Shown one piece after another: positions 19,432 to 29,736 of a stretch of 64,000 nucleotides of DNA (the first letter of the stretch is position 1; every line of letters begins with the position of its first letter). The stretch is from Rhodanobacter sp. A1T4 (GTDB lineage: Bacteria > Pseudomonadota > Gammaproteobacteria > Xanthomonadales > Rhodanobacteraceae). The DNA lies in NCBI RefSeq assembly GCF_014207185.1, contig NZ_JACHCP010000012.1, positions 22,158-86,157 on the forward strand, written 5' to 3'. Both the position numbers and the translations under genes were made by a program. The notes below the pieces were generated by a model. The model was not told the DNA's origin. It worked only from the letters and a program-made list of their open reading frames with translations, and did not search any database.

Positions 19432-20922
19432 TCAACGGCAATCCGGCAGTTTGAGGGTTTGTCCGACACTGATCGAGTGGTGCTTCAGTCCATTGATGTC
19501 CGCGACTTCCTGCACACTGGAACACTGCAGTTTGCGCACCACGCTGGCGAGCGAATCCCCACGACGGACCTTGTAAACCTTGTAGCGGCGTTCGGCTTTC
19601 GCCACCGGCGCAGGCGCTGCCGGGATGTACGCCACCGTCGGTATGACCGCCGTATGCAGATCATTGGCGAGGATCGGCCACGGGCCATTGACGCAGCGCG
19701 AGGCATAGACTTTTTCCAGTGGCTTGGGTACTTGCAGCTGGCTGCCGGCGGGTTGTTCGACCTGCGGATCAAGCCGGGGATTGAGATTGCGCAGCGTGCG
19801 GAACCAGCCATCGCTCATGCCATAGGACGAACCCAGGCATACGGTGAGCTCGGACAGGGAAGCCGTGCGCTGCAGGATGATCTTGCCCGGTGCGCCATCC
19901 ACTTTCGGAAATTTCAGGTTGTAGCTGTCCGGGTGCAGAAACAGCCATGCCGCCGCGAGCACCGACGGCACGTAATCGCGGGTTTCCTGCGACAACTGAT
20001 TGTAAACACGCGGGTCGTAGAAGCTCACCGACGTATCGTCACCCACCAGTCGTCGCATACGGCCCTCGCCACCGTTGTAGGCCGCGATGGTCAGCTCGAG
20101 ATTGTTGTTGAACTGGCCCAGTTGCTCATTGATGTACTCGGCGTTGGCCCGGGCAGACTCCGCTGGATCGTAGCGCAGGTCGAATCCGTCGTCGCTGGTC
20201 AGTCCGAAACGCGTGCCGGTGGCGTACATGAACTGCAGCGGCCCGGCGGCACCCGATCGCGACACCGCATGCACCTTGCCGCCAGACTCCTTGGCCATGA
20301 TGCCGAACAGCAGCGCCTCGGGCAGATCAGCGCTCTCATACTGCGGCCACATCTCAAAACGCATGTACTGATAATTGACGTAGGCATCCATCAAAGCCGG
20401 GCGCCACTGGGTGAGCCACATCTCCAGCGCCGCCTTGACCGGCCCGTTCATCGCGATCAGTTCGGACAGTTTCTGTCCATGCAGCAGGGTCACACTGCGC
20501 TGCGCCTCGGGCAGGCTGGCTGCGCCGGTCTTGCCGGTAGGCAGCGCGGCCTGGGACGGATCGACATCGCTATCCAGATCCTGATCACCGCCAAAGTCAC
20601 CATCTTTCAGCCGCAGCAAGCGATCGAACACCGAAAAGAACCGCTGTGAATCGCATCCCGGCGTCGTGCCGCAGTGTGCAGCCGCCACTTTCAACTGATC
20701 CAATGACTGCGTCAGTGTCAGCTGCGATGCCTGCTGGTTGCCCTCGCGCGACTGCTGCAGCGCGACCTCGTAACCCTTGCTCGCCTGGTCGAGCTGCGCG
20801 TAAAGCGCATTGACCGAGGCACTGGGCTTGCCTGCCGCTGACGGTGTGCTTGCGCAGGCGCCGAGCAGGGTCATGGCAGCGGCGAGAAGCGCGATACGGA
20901 GGTAGTTGGAGAGTACCGACAT
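19432..20922 (-). CDS. membrane-bound lytic murein transglycosylase with LysM (MltD-like lipoprotein)
   Basis: Peptidoglycan-cleaving enzyme of 496 residues. The N-terminus is a lipoprotein signal with lipobox LLGAC (C23). The SLT domain in the middle has the catalytic glutamate in MAKESGGK (about residue 210), then SGAAGPLQFM and the AAYNGGEGR motif. A C-terminal LysM repeat (VYKVRRGDSLASVVRKL) binds glycan. ATG 20922 is chosen for the lipoprotein signal; the frame is open to 21333 but the extra 137 residues are unlike a secretion signal. The spacing between domains resembles MltD with one LysM. Confidence 0.88.
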   Translation of the reverse strand: MSVLSNYLRIALLAAAMTLLGACASTPSAAGKPSASVNALYAQLDQASKGYEVALQQSREGNQQASQLTLTQSLDQLKVAAAHCGTTPGCDSQRFFSVFDRLLRLKDGDFGGDQDLDSDVDPSQAALPTGKTGAASLPEAQRSVTLLHGQKLSELIAMNGPVKAALEMWLTQWRPALMDAYVNYQYMRFEMWPQYESADLPEALLFGIMAKESGGKVHAVSRSGAAGPLQFMYATGTRFGLTSDDGFDLRYDPAESARANAEYINEQLGQFNNNLELTIAAYNGGEGRMRRLVGDDTSVSFYDPRVYNQLSQETRDYVPSVLAAAWLFLHPDSYNLKFPKVDGAPGKIILQRTASLSELTVCLGSSYGMSDGWFRTLRNLNPRLDPQVEQPAGSQLQVPKPLEKVYASRCVNGPWPILANDLHTAVIPTVAYIPAAPAPVAKAERRYKVYKVRRGDSLASVVRKLQCSSVQEVADINGLKHHSISVGQTLKLPDCR

Positions 20923-21000
20923 GGGGGATTTCGCAAGCTGCAAAGCGTCCACCATAGCCGGCGCTGCGATCCGACTCAACGACCACGGATACGCGACAGC

Positions 21001-21264
21001 ATGAGTATGGCCGCTACAATCGGTTGGCCACCCACGGATGCAAAACGCATGATGGAAGTCTTGATCGGCCGCAATGACCGCATCTACGCGAGCATGGACC
21101 CTCCATGCAACATGGGACCAACCCTGCTCGGACGCGCACTTGAATTGAGCGATTCCGGGAAGTGTGTTCTCCAGGTCATTTCCGTCGAACGCCGCATTGA
21201 CAGCCAACTGAGCCGGCAAATTCTGCACGGCGTATTGAATAACATCGTCGACGACAAGCGCTGA
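21001..21264 (+). CDS. small hypothetical protein
   Basis: Open frame of 87 residues filling the gap between the transglycosylase start and the DUF4013-like gene, ending eight bases before the latter. Another start at 21052 (MEVLIGRNDRIYASMD) may be the true one. No clear ribosome site, family or membrane segment is visible. The composition is protein-like (charged and hydrophobic residues alternate, ending NNIVDDKR), and the tight spacing suggests an operon, but a spurious frame cannot be excluded. Confidence 0.4.
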   Translation: MSMAATIGWPPTDAKRMMEVLIGRNDRIYASMDPPCNMGPTLLGRALELSDSGKCVLQVISVERRIDSQLSRQILHGVLNNIVDDKR

Positions 21265-21271
21265 GTCAGGC

Positions 21272-22522
21272 ATGCCACGCATCGAAGTTGCCTCCGCCGA
21301 CACACCGTTCCCCGAACGCCTGCGCAGTGGCATCGGCTATCCGTTGCGCGGCTCCGGATTGGCCACCTGTGTCGCACTGGCACTTATCCATTACGTGGGG
21401 CTGCTGCCGTCGTACATCGGCGCGCTGGCCAGCGTATTCGTGTGGGCTGCTACCTGGCGCTACGCCGCCACTTGCCTACTGCACACGGCCAACGGCTATG
21501 CCGATCCGCCGGACGTCGGCGTCGACAGCAGCGATACCAGCGCCTGGGGTCTAGTCGCGATCCATTTGCTGGTAGTCGCCTTTTGCGTGGTCGCCATCGT
21601 GTTCTATCCGCACTTGCTGGTGCCTTTTCTTATCCTGTTTGCGCTGGTGCTGCCGGCCATCGACATGTCACTGGCATTCGACGGCAATATGGCACTGGCG
21701 ATCAACCCGTTGAATTGGGCTCGCGTGATCGGTGCCTTTGGCAGCGCGTACCTGATACCCGTAGCGATCAATCTGCTGCTGGGCATCACGATTGTAATCG
21801 CCTCGGTCACCACGGCCTTCCTGCCGCAATTATTGGCGTTGCCGCTGTTCGCATTCGCCAGCACCTATCTCGCAGTGCTGGCCTTTCACCTGATGGGCGC
21901 GATGATTCATCAGCGCCACGAGCGCTTCGGGCTGGAGCCGGAAGCGCCAAAGCTGGCGAAGGTCGGCGGACAGGACGCCGACGAGGATCTGCTGGCCGAA
22001 GTCGACGCACTGGCGCCGCATGAACCAGTAGCGGCCACTTCCTTGCTGGTCGCACGAATGCAGAATCGCGTGGCGCCGACCTCGCTTCACCTGGCGTATC
22101 GAAGGCTGTTGCAACAACAGGGCTTTCGCGACGGACTGCTGGTCCACGGCCAGATCTGGATGGCCTCGCTGATCGCCCAGGGCGAAGCCAAGCGCGCACT
22201 GGGGGTGCTGCAGGAGTGTTGCGGCATCGATGCGGACTTCATTCCCGACGACCCGCGCACTTGCGCCGAGCTTGCCGATCTGTCGGCAAGACTGAGCATG
22301 CGCCGTATCGCACTGCACCTTTGCCGCGGGTTTCTCAACGCGTGGCCGCGGGATACGCAAGCACCCCATATCGGCATGCTCGCCGCACGCCTTCTGGCTG
22401 AAGATCCGGAGCACAAAAGCGAAGCAGCCCGACTGCTGGATACGCTGGAATCAGCGTGGCCGGACCACCCGCTGCATGCCGAGATCGGGCTGCAGCGATC
22501 GCGATTGGCGCGCAGTCCATGA
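21272..22522 (+). CDS. integral membrane protein, DUF4013-like with C-terminal helical repeat domain
   Basis: 416 residues in two parts. The first 230 residues have about six hydrophobic segments (for example [20 protein letters not shown] and [19 protein letters not shown]) and resemble DUF4013-type membrane proteins. The remaining cytoplasmic part (from about 240) is helical and TPR-like ([42 protein letters not shown]), suggesting protein-protein binding. The stop overlaps the greB start by four bases (ATGA), so the two are co-translated. Function unknown. Confidence 0.7.
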   Translation: MPRIEVASADTPFPERLRSGIGYPLRGSGLATCVALALIHYVGLLPSYIGALASVFVWAATWRYAATCLLHTANGYADPPDVGVDSSDTSAWGLVAIHLLVVAFCVVAIVFYPHLLVPFLILFALVLPAIDMSLAFDGNMALAINPLNWARVIGAFGSAYLIPVAINLLLGITIVIASVTTAFLPQLLALPLFAFASTYLAVLAFHLMGAMIHQRHERFGLEPEAPKLAKVGGQDADEDLLAEVDALAPHEPVAATSLLVARMQNRVAPTSLHLAYRRLLQQQGFRDGLLVHGQIWMASLIAQGEAKRALGVLQECCGIDADFIPDDPRTCAELADLSARLSMRRIALHLCRGFLNAWPRDTQAPHIGMLAARLLAEDPEHKSEAARLLDTLESAWPDHPLHAEIGLQRSRLARSP

Positions 22523-23025
22523 GTCGCTGGCGTCCGCCCTCACCGAGCTCTACCGCGATCATCACCCGCGAAGGTTTCGAGCGACTGAAGGCCGAACTCG
22601 ACCACTTGTGGCACGTGCTGCGACCGCAAGTGGTGAAGGCGCTGGCTGCTGCCGCGGCCGAAGGCGACCGCTCGGAAAATGCCGAGTACATCTACCGCAA
22701 AAAACAGCTGGGCGAGATCGATCGGCGCGCCCGCTACCTGAGCAAGCGCATTCCTGATCTCAAGGTGGCCGAAGGATCCCCAGGTGATCGAGGTCTCGTA
22801 TTTTTCGGCGCCCGTATCGAACTGGAAAACGTCGATACCGGCGAGATCCTGCACTACCGCATTGTCGGCCCCGACGAGACCGACGCAAAACTCGGATGGA
22901 TCAGCATTGACTCACCGCTGGCGCGCGCGGCACTGAAGCGACGTACCGACGACGAGATCAATGTGGAATTGCCGGGTGGTCCGGCGGCGTTCGCCATCAT
23001 CGACATCAGCTATAACGCCAACTGA
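22519..23025 (+). CDS. greB: transcription elongation factor GreB
   Basis: Rescues backtracked RNA polymerase by stimulating transcript cleavage. 168 residues from ATG 22519, which overlaps the preceding stop. The N-terminal coiled coil begins [17 protein letters not shown]; the acidic tip is in [23 protein letters not shown], shortened here, and the C-terminal FKBP-like domain has [10 protein letters not shown] and [14 protein letters not shown]. The longer R/K-rich loop after YRKK separates GreB from GreA. Confidence 0.93.
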   Translation: MSRWRPPSPSSTAIITREGFERLKAELDHLWHVLRPQVVKALAAAAAEGDRSENAEYIYRKKQLGEIDRRARYLSKRIPDLKVAEGSPGDRGLVFFGARIELENVDTGEILHYRIVGPDETDAKLGWISIDSPLARAALKRRTDDEINVELPGGPAAFAIIDISYNAN

Positions 23026-23062
23026 TGTGGAAGTATGGCTCGCCCCAGACCCGCCTCAGACC

Positions 23063-23581
23063 CTACTTGTTGCTGCCGTCATCAAACTGCTGCTGTAATG
23101 CTGCGATCTGCGCTTCATGCGCTTCGTAAAAGCTCACGTTGGCCGGGTTGATCCGACTCTTGTCCATGTACTGCGCTGCCTCGGGATTGTTTTTCGCCTG
23201 CACCGCAATGCCCGCATTCATCAGTGCGAGATTGGCCAGCAGATATTCGCGCGGAGTGAATCCGTACTTCTGCAGCAGTGGCGCGACTCTTTTATCCTGG
23301 GCTACTGGCAGATTGGCCAAATCATCCAGGCTGTGCACATTCGAAAAATCCTTCGGCTGCGGTGGGCTGATGCCCTCCTCGTGCACTTCCTTGACGACAG
23401 CAGCGAGCCGCTTGAAGTTATCCTCGTTCAAGTTGTAACTCGCGATCGCCTGCTTGTCGGCAGCCGACAACACGGGCACCTGTTGAGCCTGCGCCCACAG
23501 CGGCGCCAGCAACAGCATGCCGCCCAGCAATGCCAGCAACGAATGCATCAGGCGCTTGCGCAAAATCGTATGTGTTTTCAT
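23063..23581 (-). CDS. exported hypothetical protein
   Basis: 172-residue protein with a signal peptide ending in WAQAQQ near residue 33. A GAGGAG ribosome site precedes ATG 23581. The mature part is helical and charged (AADKQAIASYNLNEDNFKRL; LPVAQDKRVAPLLQKYG) with no cysteines and no recognised domain. Many Xanthomonadales carry similar small periplasmic proteins of unknown function. It converges with greB. Confidence 0.7.
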   Translation of the reverse strand: MKTHTILRKRLMHSLLALLGGMLLLAPLWAQAQQVPVLSAADKQAIASYNLNEDNFKRLAAVVKEVHEEGISPPQPKDFSNVHSLDDLANLPVAQDKRVAPLLQKYGFTPREYLLANLALMNAGIAVQAKNNPEAAQYMDKSRINPANVSFYEAHEAQIAALQQQFDDGSNK

Positions 23582-23716
23582 CAAACGCTCCTCGGTAGCT
23601 TCAGGTAAACGCAGAGCCTAGCATCGCCACCTTTTGCGAGTATGAGTTTGCGACAACTTTCGATTCAGCGGCTGCAGTACACACCTCACACGTGGGAGAT
23701 ATCAGCCCAGGCAAGA

Positions 23717-24529
23717 TCAAACCAGGCGCATGGCTTCGGGGTATTGACGGTCCAGTCGCCGTGGCTGATAGCAGACAGTGGTGCGGTGAAACGCCTCTTC
23801 GTCGTTCTCGGCACGCCACCCCGGGATGCCCGAGAGCGGCAATGGCCGCAACTCCAGCGGATCGCAAAGAAGTTGCCCTGCAGCAATCGCCTCGATGCAC
23901 GCACGACGGACATCGAACATGTCCACCTCGCATGCCGCATGGAACGCCAACGCCTTGCCCACCAGAAGCTTGTTCGGGCTCAGTGCATGCTCCAGCAGTG
24001 CGTGGCCAAATACTTCCACTTGGATCGCCCCGTCCAGCCACGCCTGCCGCTGCCGCCAGAACAGGCCGTACCAGTCGTGCGCATCCCACAACGCCAGTAG
24101 CGTGGGATCGCGCACGACAACAATCACGCCAGCTTCGTCAAAATGGGTCATCGCGTACTGCGCACGCGAGCGCAGCTTTGGCCCCATCTGCGCAATTTCC
24201 GCCATCTGGCGCTGATTCAAGGATTGCTTGAGTTCCGGGTAGCGTAACCAGATCAACGCATTGAGCAGATCGTGCCAGTTGCCTTCGCGGGTCGCGACCT
24301 CGCCGCGTGCGGCGATACGCTGTTCGTAGTGCATGCCATCCGCCAGCAGGGCCGGTGTTTGCGCCACGAAGCGGATGGTCGCTTCATTCAGTAACGCGTC
24401 GTTGAGTCCATCGATAGACGGCCATTTATCGCCTTCGAGCAACGCGGCATATTCATGCCACGCGGCCAGCGGCTGTCGCGCAAACATCGCCGGATCGACA
24501 GCTTCGCGCGGCGGCGCGTGGTAACGCAT
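23717..24529 (-). CDS. DUF3025 family protein
   Basis: 270-residue soluble protein. The block WHDLLNALIWLRYPELKQSL is the hallmark of DUF3025, a proteobacterial family of unknown function. No catalytic motif is evident. It starts three bases after the rimO stop, so it is expressed with the ribosomal methylthiotransferase, but a link in function is not established. Between it and the previous gene 135 bases hold nothing recognisable. Confidence 0.8.
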   Translation of the reverse strand: MRYHAPPREAVDPAMFARQPLAAWHEYAALLEGDKWPSIDGLNDALLNEATIRFVAQTPALLADGMHYEQRIAARGEVATREGNWHDLLNALIWLRYPELKQSLNQRQMAEIAQMGPKLRSRAQYAMTHFDEAGVIVVVRDPTLLALWDAHDWYGLFWRQRQAWLDGAIQVEVFGHALLEHALSPNKLLVGKALAFHAACEVDMFDVRRACIEAIAAGQLLCDPLELRPLPLSGIPGWRAENDEEAFHRTTVCYQPRRLDRQYPEAMRLV

Positions 24530-24532
24530 GGA

Positions 24533-25900
24533 TCAGCCGACGAGACGCGCGTGCAGATCATGCTCGTCGGCTGACTCGACCAGCACCTCGACAAACTGAC
24601 CGGGCCGCAACTTCTGGCCGTCAGCGAAGTTTTCGTATGAGATCAGGACCGTACCGTCGATCTCCGGTGCATCGGCCGCCGAACGGGCAATCGCGCCATC
24701 CTTGCCGACTTCATCGATCAGCACCTTGATCGTGCGACCAATCTTCTGCTGTAGCTTGGCCGCGGAAATTTCGGCTTGCACCATCATGAACTGCTCGAGG
24801 CGATCTTCCTTCAGCTCTTCGGAAACCGGATCGGGCAAGTCGTTGGCCTTGGCACCGTCCACCGGTGAATAGGCGAATGCACCCACGCGATCGAGCTTCG
24901 CTTCACGCAGGAAATCGAGCAGTTCCTCGAACTCCGCATCGGTTTCGCCGGGAAAGCCGACGATGAAGGTGCTACGAATGGTGAGGTCCGGCACGACCTT
25001 GCGCCAGTTGTTGATGCGCTCCAGCGTGCGATCGATATTGCCAGGACGCTTCATCAGTTTCAGGATGCGCGGACTGGCGTGCTGGAACGGAATATCCAGG
25101 TACGGCAGCAACTTGGGCATGCCGTTATGAGTCTGGGCCATCAGCGGCATGATTTCGTCGACGTGCGGATACGGATAGACGTAATGCAGCCGCGACCACA
25201 CGCCCAGCTCGGACAGTCCTTCGCACAGCTCGGTCATGCGCGTGCGATAGCTCTTGTCACGCCACTGGCGCTCGACGTATTTCAGATCCACACCGTACGC
25301 GCTGGTGTCTTGCGAAATGACAAGCAGCTCTTTGACGCCACCTTTCACCAGCCGCTCAGCCTCCAGCAATACCTCATCGACCGGGCGGGACACCAGGTTG
25401 CCGCGCATCGACGGAATGATGCAGAAGCTGCAGCGGTGATTGCAGCCTTCGGAAATCTTCAGATAGGCATAGTGCTTCGGCGTGAGCTTGACGCCCGTAT
25501 CCGGCACGATGTCGAGAAACTTGTTGCGCATCGGCGGCAGCGCCTTGTGCACCGCCGTCATCACGCTGGCGTAGTCCTGCGGCCCGCTGATCGACAGCAC
25601 GTCGGGGTACGCTTCACGGATCAGGCTCTCACGCTTGCCGAGGCAGCCGGTAACGATCACCTTGCCGTTCTCGTGCAGTGCTTCGCCGATTGCGTCCAGC
25701 GATTCCTGCACGGCCGAATCGATAAAGCCGCAGGTGTTCACCACCACCGCATCGGCCGCGTTGTAACTGGGTACGATCTCGTAGCCCTCGACCTTCAGCT
25801 GGGTGAGGATACGCTCGGAATCGACCAATGCTTTGGGGCAACCAAGGCTGACGAAACCGATTTTTTGCGTGCTGGCGGAAGGGCTGGCAGAAGTGGACAT
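24533..25900 (-). CDS. rimO: ribosomal protein S12 methylthiotransferase
   Basis: Radical SAM enzyme that methylthiolates an aspartate of S12. 455 residues. N-terminal UPF0004 domain with C21, C57 and C86 for the first cluster; radical SAM CxxxCxxC at C153, C157 and C160 ([10 protein letters not shown]); C-terminal TRAM domain from about 385. [14 protein letters not shown] distinguishes RimO from MiaB. Complete. Confidence 0.96.
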   Translation of the reverse strand: MSTSASPSASTQKIGFVSLGCPKALVDSERILTQLKVEGYEIVPSYNAADAVVVNTCGFIDSAVQESLDAIGEALHENGKVIVTGCLGKRESLIREAYPDVLSISGPQDYASVMTAVHKALPPMRNKFLDIVPDTGVKLTPKHYAYLKISEGCNHRCSFCIIPSMRGNLVSRPVDEVLLEAERLVKGGVKELLVISQDTSAYGVDLKYVERQWRDKSYRTRMTELCEGLSELGVWSRLHYVYPYPHVDEIMPLMAQTHNGMPKLLPYLDIPFQHASPRILKLMKRPGNIDRTLERINNWRKVVPDLTIRSTFIVGFPGETDAEFEELLDFLREAKLDRVGAFAYSPVDGAKANDLPDPVSEELKEDRLEQFMMVQAEISAAKLQQKIGRTIKVLIDEVGKDGAIARSAADAPEIDGTVLISYENFADGQKLRPGQFVEVLVESADEHDLHARLVG

Positions 25901-26108
25901 AAGCTGGAAACGTTGATGACAAGACTGCCCATTGTACCCCGTGCACCGCGTCCATCGACCGCAGCACTTTGCGACGACGAATGCCTAACATGCCAGGGGG
26001 ATACTTCGGGCTAGACTTTGCACGCACGAATCACCTCTCGACTGGCACGTTATCCCCGCTGTTCGGCGTGCCTGCCACCTCTCCCGCAACCACTATCCGA
26101 GGACACTC

Positions 26109-26768
26109 ATGGGTCAGTTCATCAAGCTTGAAAGCGGCAACACCACCATCGACGCCTATCTCGCCGAACCCACCGGCCCGTCCAAGGGCGGCGTGGTGGT
26201 GATCCAGGAAATCTTTGGCGTAAACAGCCATATCCGCGACGTCACCGATCGTTTCGCGCAGGCCGGCTACACCGCGATCGCACCGGCGTTGTTCGATCAT
26301 GAGAAGAAAAACGTCGAGCTGAATTACGACGAAGTCGGCATGAAAACGGGCATCGAACTGGTCAGCAAGCTCGGCTTCGACAAACCGATCCAGGACGTGG
26401 AAGCAGCAGCCAAGCGCATTGCCATTGCCGGAAAAGTCGGTACGGTGGGTTTCTGCTGGGGCGGCAGCGTCGCCTACCTGTCAGCGATCAAGCTTGGCCT
26501 GCCGAGCGTCAGCTACTACGGTGGCCGCAACATCATGTTCGTCGACCAGAAGGCCAAGGCGCCCTTGCTGTTCCATTACGGCGAGCGCGATGCGCATATC
26601 AGCGCAGACGACCGCGCAAAGGTGCAGGCCGCCAATCCCGACGCCGGGTTCTACGTTTACGATGCCGATCACGGCTTCAATTGCGACCAGCGCGGCAGCT
26701 ACGACGCTCCCAGTGCCAAGTTGGCCATGGAGCGCACGCTGGCCTTCTTCGGGAAGAACCTGGCCTAA
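26109..26768 (+). CDS. dienelactone hydrolase family protein
   Basis: Alpha/beta hydrolase of 219 residues. The triad of the family is C116 (GFCWGGS), D161 (GERDAHIS) and H188 (DADHGFNCDQRGSY). Such proteins are often annotated as carboxymethylenebutenolidase, yet most chromosomal copies have no known lactone substrate. GAGGAC precedes the ATG. Divergent from rimO with a 208-base spacer; the HIT/pxp genes begin 23 bases downstream on the same strand, so it may be the first gene of that operon. Confidence 0.88.
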   Translation: MGQFIKLESGNTTIDAYLAEPTGPSKGGVVVIQEIFGVNSHIRDVTDRFAQAGYTAIAPALFDHEKKNVELNYDEVGMKTGIELVSKLGFDKPIQDVEAAAKRIAIAGKVGTVGFCWGGSVAYLSAIKLGLPSVSYYGGRNIMFVDQKAKAPLLFHYGERDAHISADDRAKVQAANPDAGFYVYDADHGFNCDQRGSYDAPSAKLAMERTLAFFGKNLA

Positions 26769-26791
26769 GAGCCTGTTTACGGTCTCCATGC

Positions 26792-27217
26792 ATGATCGAT
26801 CAACCCTTCGCACTCGACCCACGACTGGCAGCCGACACGGTTGCCGTGGCATCGTTGCCGCTGTGCGAAGTGCTGTTGATGAACGATGTCCGTTATGCGT
26901 GGCTGGTTCTGGTGCCACGTCGCGGCGGCCTGTCCGAAATCACCGACCTGGCTGCCGACGAGCAAGCCTTGCTTTGGCAGGAAGTAAATCGCGCCACCGC
27001 TGCACTGCGAGCAGTGGCGCCTTGCGACAAGCTCAATCTTGGCGCACTCGGCAACATCGTGCGCCAGCTCCATGTTCACCTCGTCGCTCGCATTGAAGGC
27101 GATGTCGCGTGGCCGGGACCGGTATGGGGCAACGGCAAAGCCGAAGCCTACGAAGCACAAACATTGGCCGCACGTGTTGAGGCGCTGCGACACGTTCTGA
27201 CCAACGCGGCGGATTAA
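26792..27217 (+). CDS. HIT-domain hydrolase
   Basis: 141-residue histidine-triad superfamily protein, probably hydrolysing dinucleoside polyphosphates or nucleotide conjugates. The motif reads QLHVHLVAR, where the third histidine of the classical triad is absent, as is normal in this short subgroup that ends the domain with a Trp-Pro-Gly-Pro-Val-Trp-Gly stretch, also present. ATG 26792 is used; the longer frame from 26681 lies inside the hydrolase gene. It begins the run leading into pxpB, six bases away. Confidence 0.85.
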   Translation: MIDQPFALDPRLAADTVAVASLPLCEVLLMNDVRYAWLVLVPRRGGLSEITDLAADEQALLWQEVNRATAALRAVAPCDKLNLGALGNIVRQLHVHLVARIEGDVAWPGPVWGNGKAEAYEAQTLAARVEALRHVLTNAAD

Positions 27218-27223
27218 GCAGGC

Positions 27224-27931
27224 ATGCCCCCTGCCATCCAGTGTGAGGCGATGGCGGAAGACGCCCTGCTGCTGCGATTCGGTGACACCATCGACCTTGC
27301 CATCAACGCTCGCGTGCATACAGCCGCCAGCCATCTGCGACAGCGATGGCCTGAGCTGGAATGCGTGCCGGCTTACGCCAGCCTGCTGCTGCGTTTTGAT
27401 CCGAATGAGTGGTCGAGCACCAGTGGACGCACGCCGCATCAGCGACTTGGCGATGTGGTGCAGGATGCGTTGAATAACCTATCCACCGAGTCGGTGGACA
27501 CGCGACTGGTAGACATTCCGGTGCACTACGGCGATACCGATGGCCCTGATCTCGTCGAAGTAGCGGCGATCACCGAGCTTTCGATCGACGAAGTCATCAC
27601 GCGTCATTGCGCCACCGAATATCGTGTGGCGATGCTTGGCTTTGCGCCGGGCTTTCCTTATTTGCTGGGGCTGGATCCCGCGCTGGCAGTACGTCGCCGC
27701 ACCGATCCGCGTCAACGCGTACCGGCTGGCAGCGTGGCGATCGGTGGCAGCCAGACTGGCATTTATCCCGACGAACTGCCCGGCGGCTGGCAACTGATTG
27801 GACGCACGCCGCAGCGGTTGTTTGATATCACCGCCGATACTCCATCGTTGCTGGCTGCCGGCGACCGCGTGCGATTTCACGCCATCGATGAAGCCACCTT
27901 CCAGCAGCTTGCCGCGACAAAGTCACGATGA
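27224..27931 (+). CDS. pxpB: 5-oxoprolinase subunit B (KipI / allophanate hydrolase subunit 1 family)
   Basis: One of the three subunits of the prokaryotic ATP-dependent 5-oxoprolinase that opens pyroglutamate to glutamate. 235 residues with the family signature GFAPGFPYLLGLD and the following RRRTDPRQRVPAGSVAIGG, QTGIYP and GGWQLIGRTP. The pxpA partner nearby makes oxoprolinase more likely than a KipI-type kinase inhibitor. Overlaps pxpC by four bases. Confidence 0.92.
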   Translation: MPPAIQCEAMAEDALLLRFGDTIDLAINARVHTAASHLRQRWPELECVPAYASLLLRFDPNEWSSTSGRTPHQRLGDVVQDALNNLSTESVDTRLVDIPVHYGDTDGPDLVEVAAITELSIDEVITRHCATEYRVAMLGFAPGFPYLLGLDPALAVRRRTDPRQRVPAGSVAIGGSQTGIYPDELPGGWQLIGRTPQRLFDITADTPSLLAAGDRVRFHAIDEATFQQLAATKSR

Positions 27932-28929
27932 GCGTCACCGTCATCAAACCGGGGCTATCCAGCACGCTGCAGGACGCAGGACGCCCAGGATTTGCCGCGC
28001 TTGGCGTGGGACGTGCAGGTGCAATGGATGGACCTGCTTGGCAATTGGCGAATGCGCTGGCAGGAAATCACCACGGCGAGGCAGCGATCGAATGCACCTT
28101 GGTCGGCCCGACGCTACACTTTACTCAACCCGCCGTGATCGCGCTGACGGGCGCAGCGATAAGTGCATATATAGACGGTCGATCGATCCCGATGTGGACA
28201 CGCTGCCAGCTTCCCGCCGACAGCGTGCTGCAGCTTGGCGGCATGGCGGTTGGCTGCCGCAGCTATCTGGCCGTGCGTGGTGGCTTCGACGTCAGGCCAA
28301 TACTCGGCAGCCGCAGCAGCGATCTGCATGCAAAGCTCGGCTATGCACACGGCCGCGCCCTGCGCGCCGGCGACGAGCTGCCGTTAGGCATCGCAACACC
28401 GTTGAGATGGTCGCACGACATGGAAGATGCACACTGCCTGCCGTGGAGCATCGATCCGCATCCCTGGTTCGATTTCGCATTCCAGCCGCTGGCACTGTTG
28501 CCCGGCAGCCACTCGAAGCTGCTGGACGACAACTCGCAGCAGCTATTGAATAACGGAAAGTTCATCCTGAGCAAGGACAGCAACCGCACGGCCAGCCGTC
28601 TGGACGGCCATACACTGAGCCTACGCCGGTCGCTGGAACTGATCTCCGAGGCGACGCTGCCTGGCACACTGCAATTGCCGCCGTCCGGGCAGCCCATAGC
28701 ATTATTGGCCGAAGCTCCGGTGACCGGCGGCTATCCGCGCATTGGCCAGATCGCGGCTGTCGATTTGCCGCGCTTGGCGCAACGCCGCCCCGGCGATACC
28801 GTATGCTTTCGTCAGACCACGCTGGATGAGGCCAGCTTGCGCCAAGCCGGGCAGCAGCAGCGCCTGACACGCCTGCTCCGCACACTGACTGAAAGGCTGG
28901 AACATTCTCGATGGAAACGGTTGCCATGA
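27928..28929 (+). CDS. pxpC: 5-oxoprolinase subunit C (KipA / biotin-dependent carboxyltransferase-like)
   Basis: 333-residue partner of PxpB, of the AHS2/cyclophilin-like fold. Family marks: VIKPGLSSTLQDAGRPGF at the start, GRAGAMDGPAW with NALAGN, YLAVRGGFDV with LGSRSSD, and AEAPVTGGYPRIGQI near the end. Start and stop overlap the flanking pxpB and pxpA genes, consistent with a stoichiometric complex. Confidence 0.92.
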   Translation: MSVTVIKPGLSSTLQDAGRPGFAALGVGRAGAMDGPAWQLANALAGNHHGEAAIECTLVGPTLHFTQPAVIALTGAAISAYIDGRSIPMWTRCQLPADSVLQLGGMAVGCRSYLAVRGGFDVRPILGSRSSDLHAKLGYAHGRALRAGDELPLGIATPLRWSHDMEDAHCLPWSIDPHPWFDFAFQPLALLPGSHSKLLDDNSQQLLNNGKFILSKDSNRTASRLDGHTLSLRRSLELISEATLPGTLQLPPSGQPIALLAEAPVTGGYPRIGQIAAVDLPRLAQRRPGDTVCFRQTTLDEASLRQAGQQQRLTRLLRTLTERLEHSRWKRLP

Positions 28930-29690
28930 AACGCATCGATCTGAACTGCGATCTCGGCGAATCCTTCGGCGCCTGGCGCATGGGCGACGATGATGCTCTG
29001 CTGGCGCTGATCAGCTCGGCCAGCATCGCCTGCGGCTTCCATGCCGGCGACCCCGACATCATGCAATACACGGTGGCCCAGGCCATGGCCCGCGGTGTGG
29101 CGATCGGCGCGCACGTTTCGCTGCCTGATCTACAGGGTTTCGGACGCCGCGAGATGCGCGTCACGCCGGCCGAAGTGCACGCGATGACGCTATACCAAAT
29201 CGGCGCCCTGCACGCCTTTACCCAGGCCGCCGGCACACGGTTGGCGCACGTAAAACCTCACGGTGCACTCTACAACATGGCTGCACGTGATACGGCGCTG
29301 GCCGAAGCGATCGCCCGCGCCGTGCAGCAGTTCGATCCAGAGCTTCGCCTGTTCGGCCTGGCCAATTCCGCATTGATTGATTCAGCCAGGGCCATCGGTT
29401 TGCCAGTGGCGGCCGAGGCCTTCGCCGACCGACGTTACTGCGCCAATGGTTCGCTGCAACCACGCGGCGAAAGTGGCGCCGTCATCGAGGATGTTGCACA
29501 GGCGACCACGCAAGCCATCGGTATCGCCCAGGACAACAGCGTCGCTGCCACCGATGGCAGCCGCCTATCGCTGCACGCCGACACCTTGTGCCTGCACGGC
29601 GACGGCGCGCATGCGCTGACTTTTGCAAGCCAGTTGCGTGAAGCACTACAGGCAGCAGGTTTGCGTATCGCCGCGCCCGGTGCTGTCTGA
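28926..29690 (+). CDS. pxpA: 5-oxoprolinase subunit A (LamB/YcsF family)
   Basis: 254 residues from ATG 28926; an ATG at 28911 is possible but family members begin with this MKRIDLNCDLGESFG signature. CGFHAGDP, AHVSLPDLQGFGRR, VKPHGALYN and EAFADRRY are the other conserved blocks; aspartate and histidines there are thought to form the active site. Together with pxpB and pxpC it forms the pyroglutamate-opening enzyme. Confidence 0.93.
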   Translation: MKRIDLNCDLGESFGAWRMGDDDALLALISSASIACGFHAGDPDIMQYTVAQAMARGVAIGAHVSLPDLQGFGRREMRVTPAEVHAMTLYQIGALHAFTQAAGTRLAHVKPHGALYNMAARDTALAEAIARAVQQFDPELRLFGLANSALIDSARAIGLPVAAEAFADRRYCANGSLQPRGESGAVIEDVAQATTQAIGIAQDNSVAATDGSRLSLHADTLCLHGDGAHALTFASQLREALQAAGLRIAAPGAV

Positions 29691-29736
29691 TGTCGTTCGC
29701 ATCCATCACCGGCACATCTATCATCGAAGCAGACCC

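Noticed and set aside
25079..26014. 311-codon plus-strand frame opposite rimO
   Set aside because: Antisense shadow: rimO on the minus strand has all six cluster cysteines, and the plus frame has biased His/Arg/Val composition and no motif.
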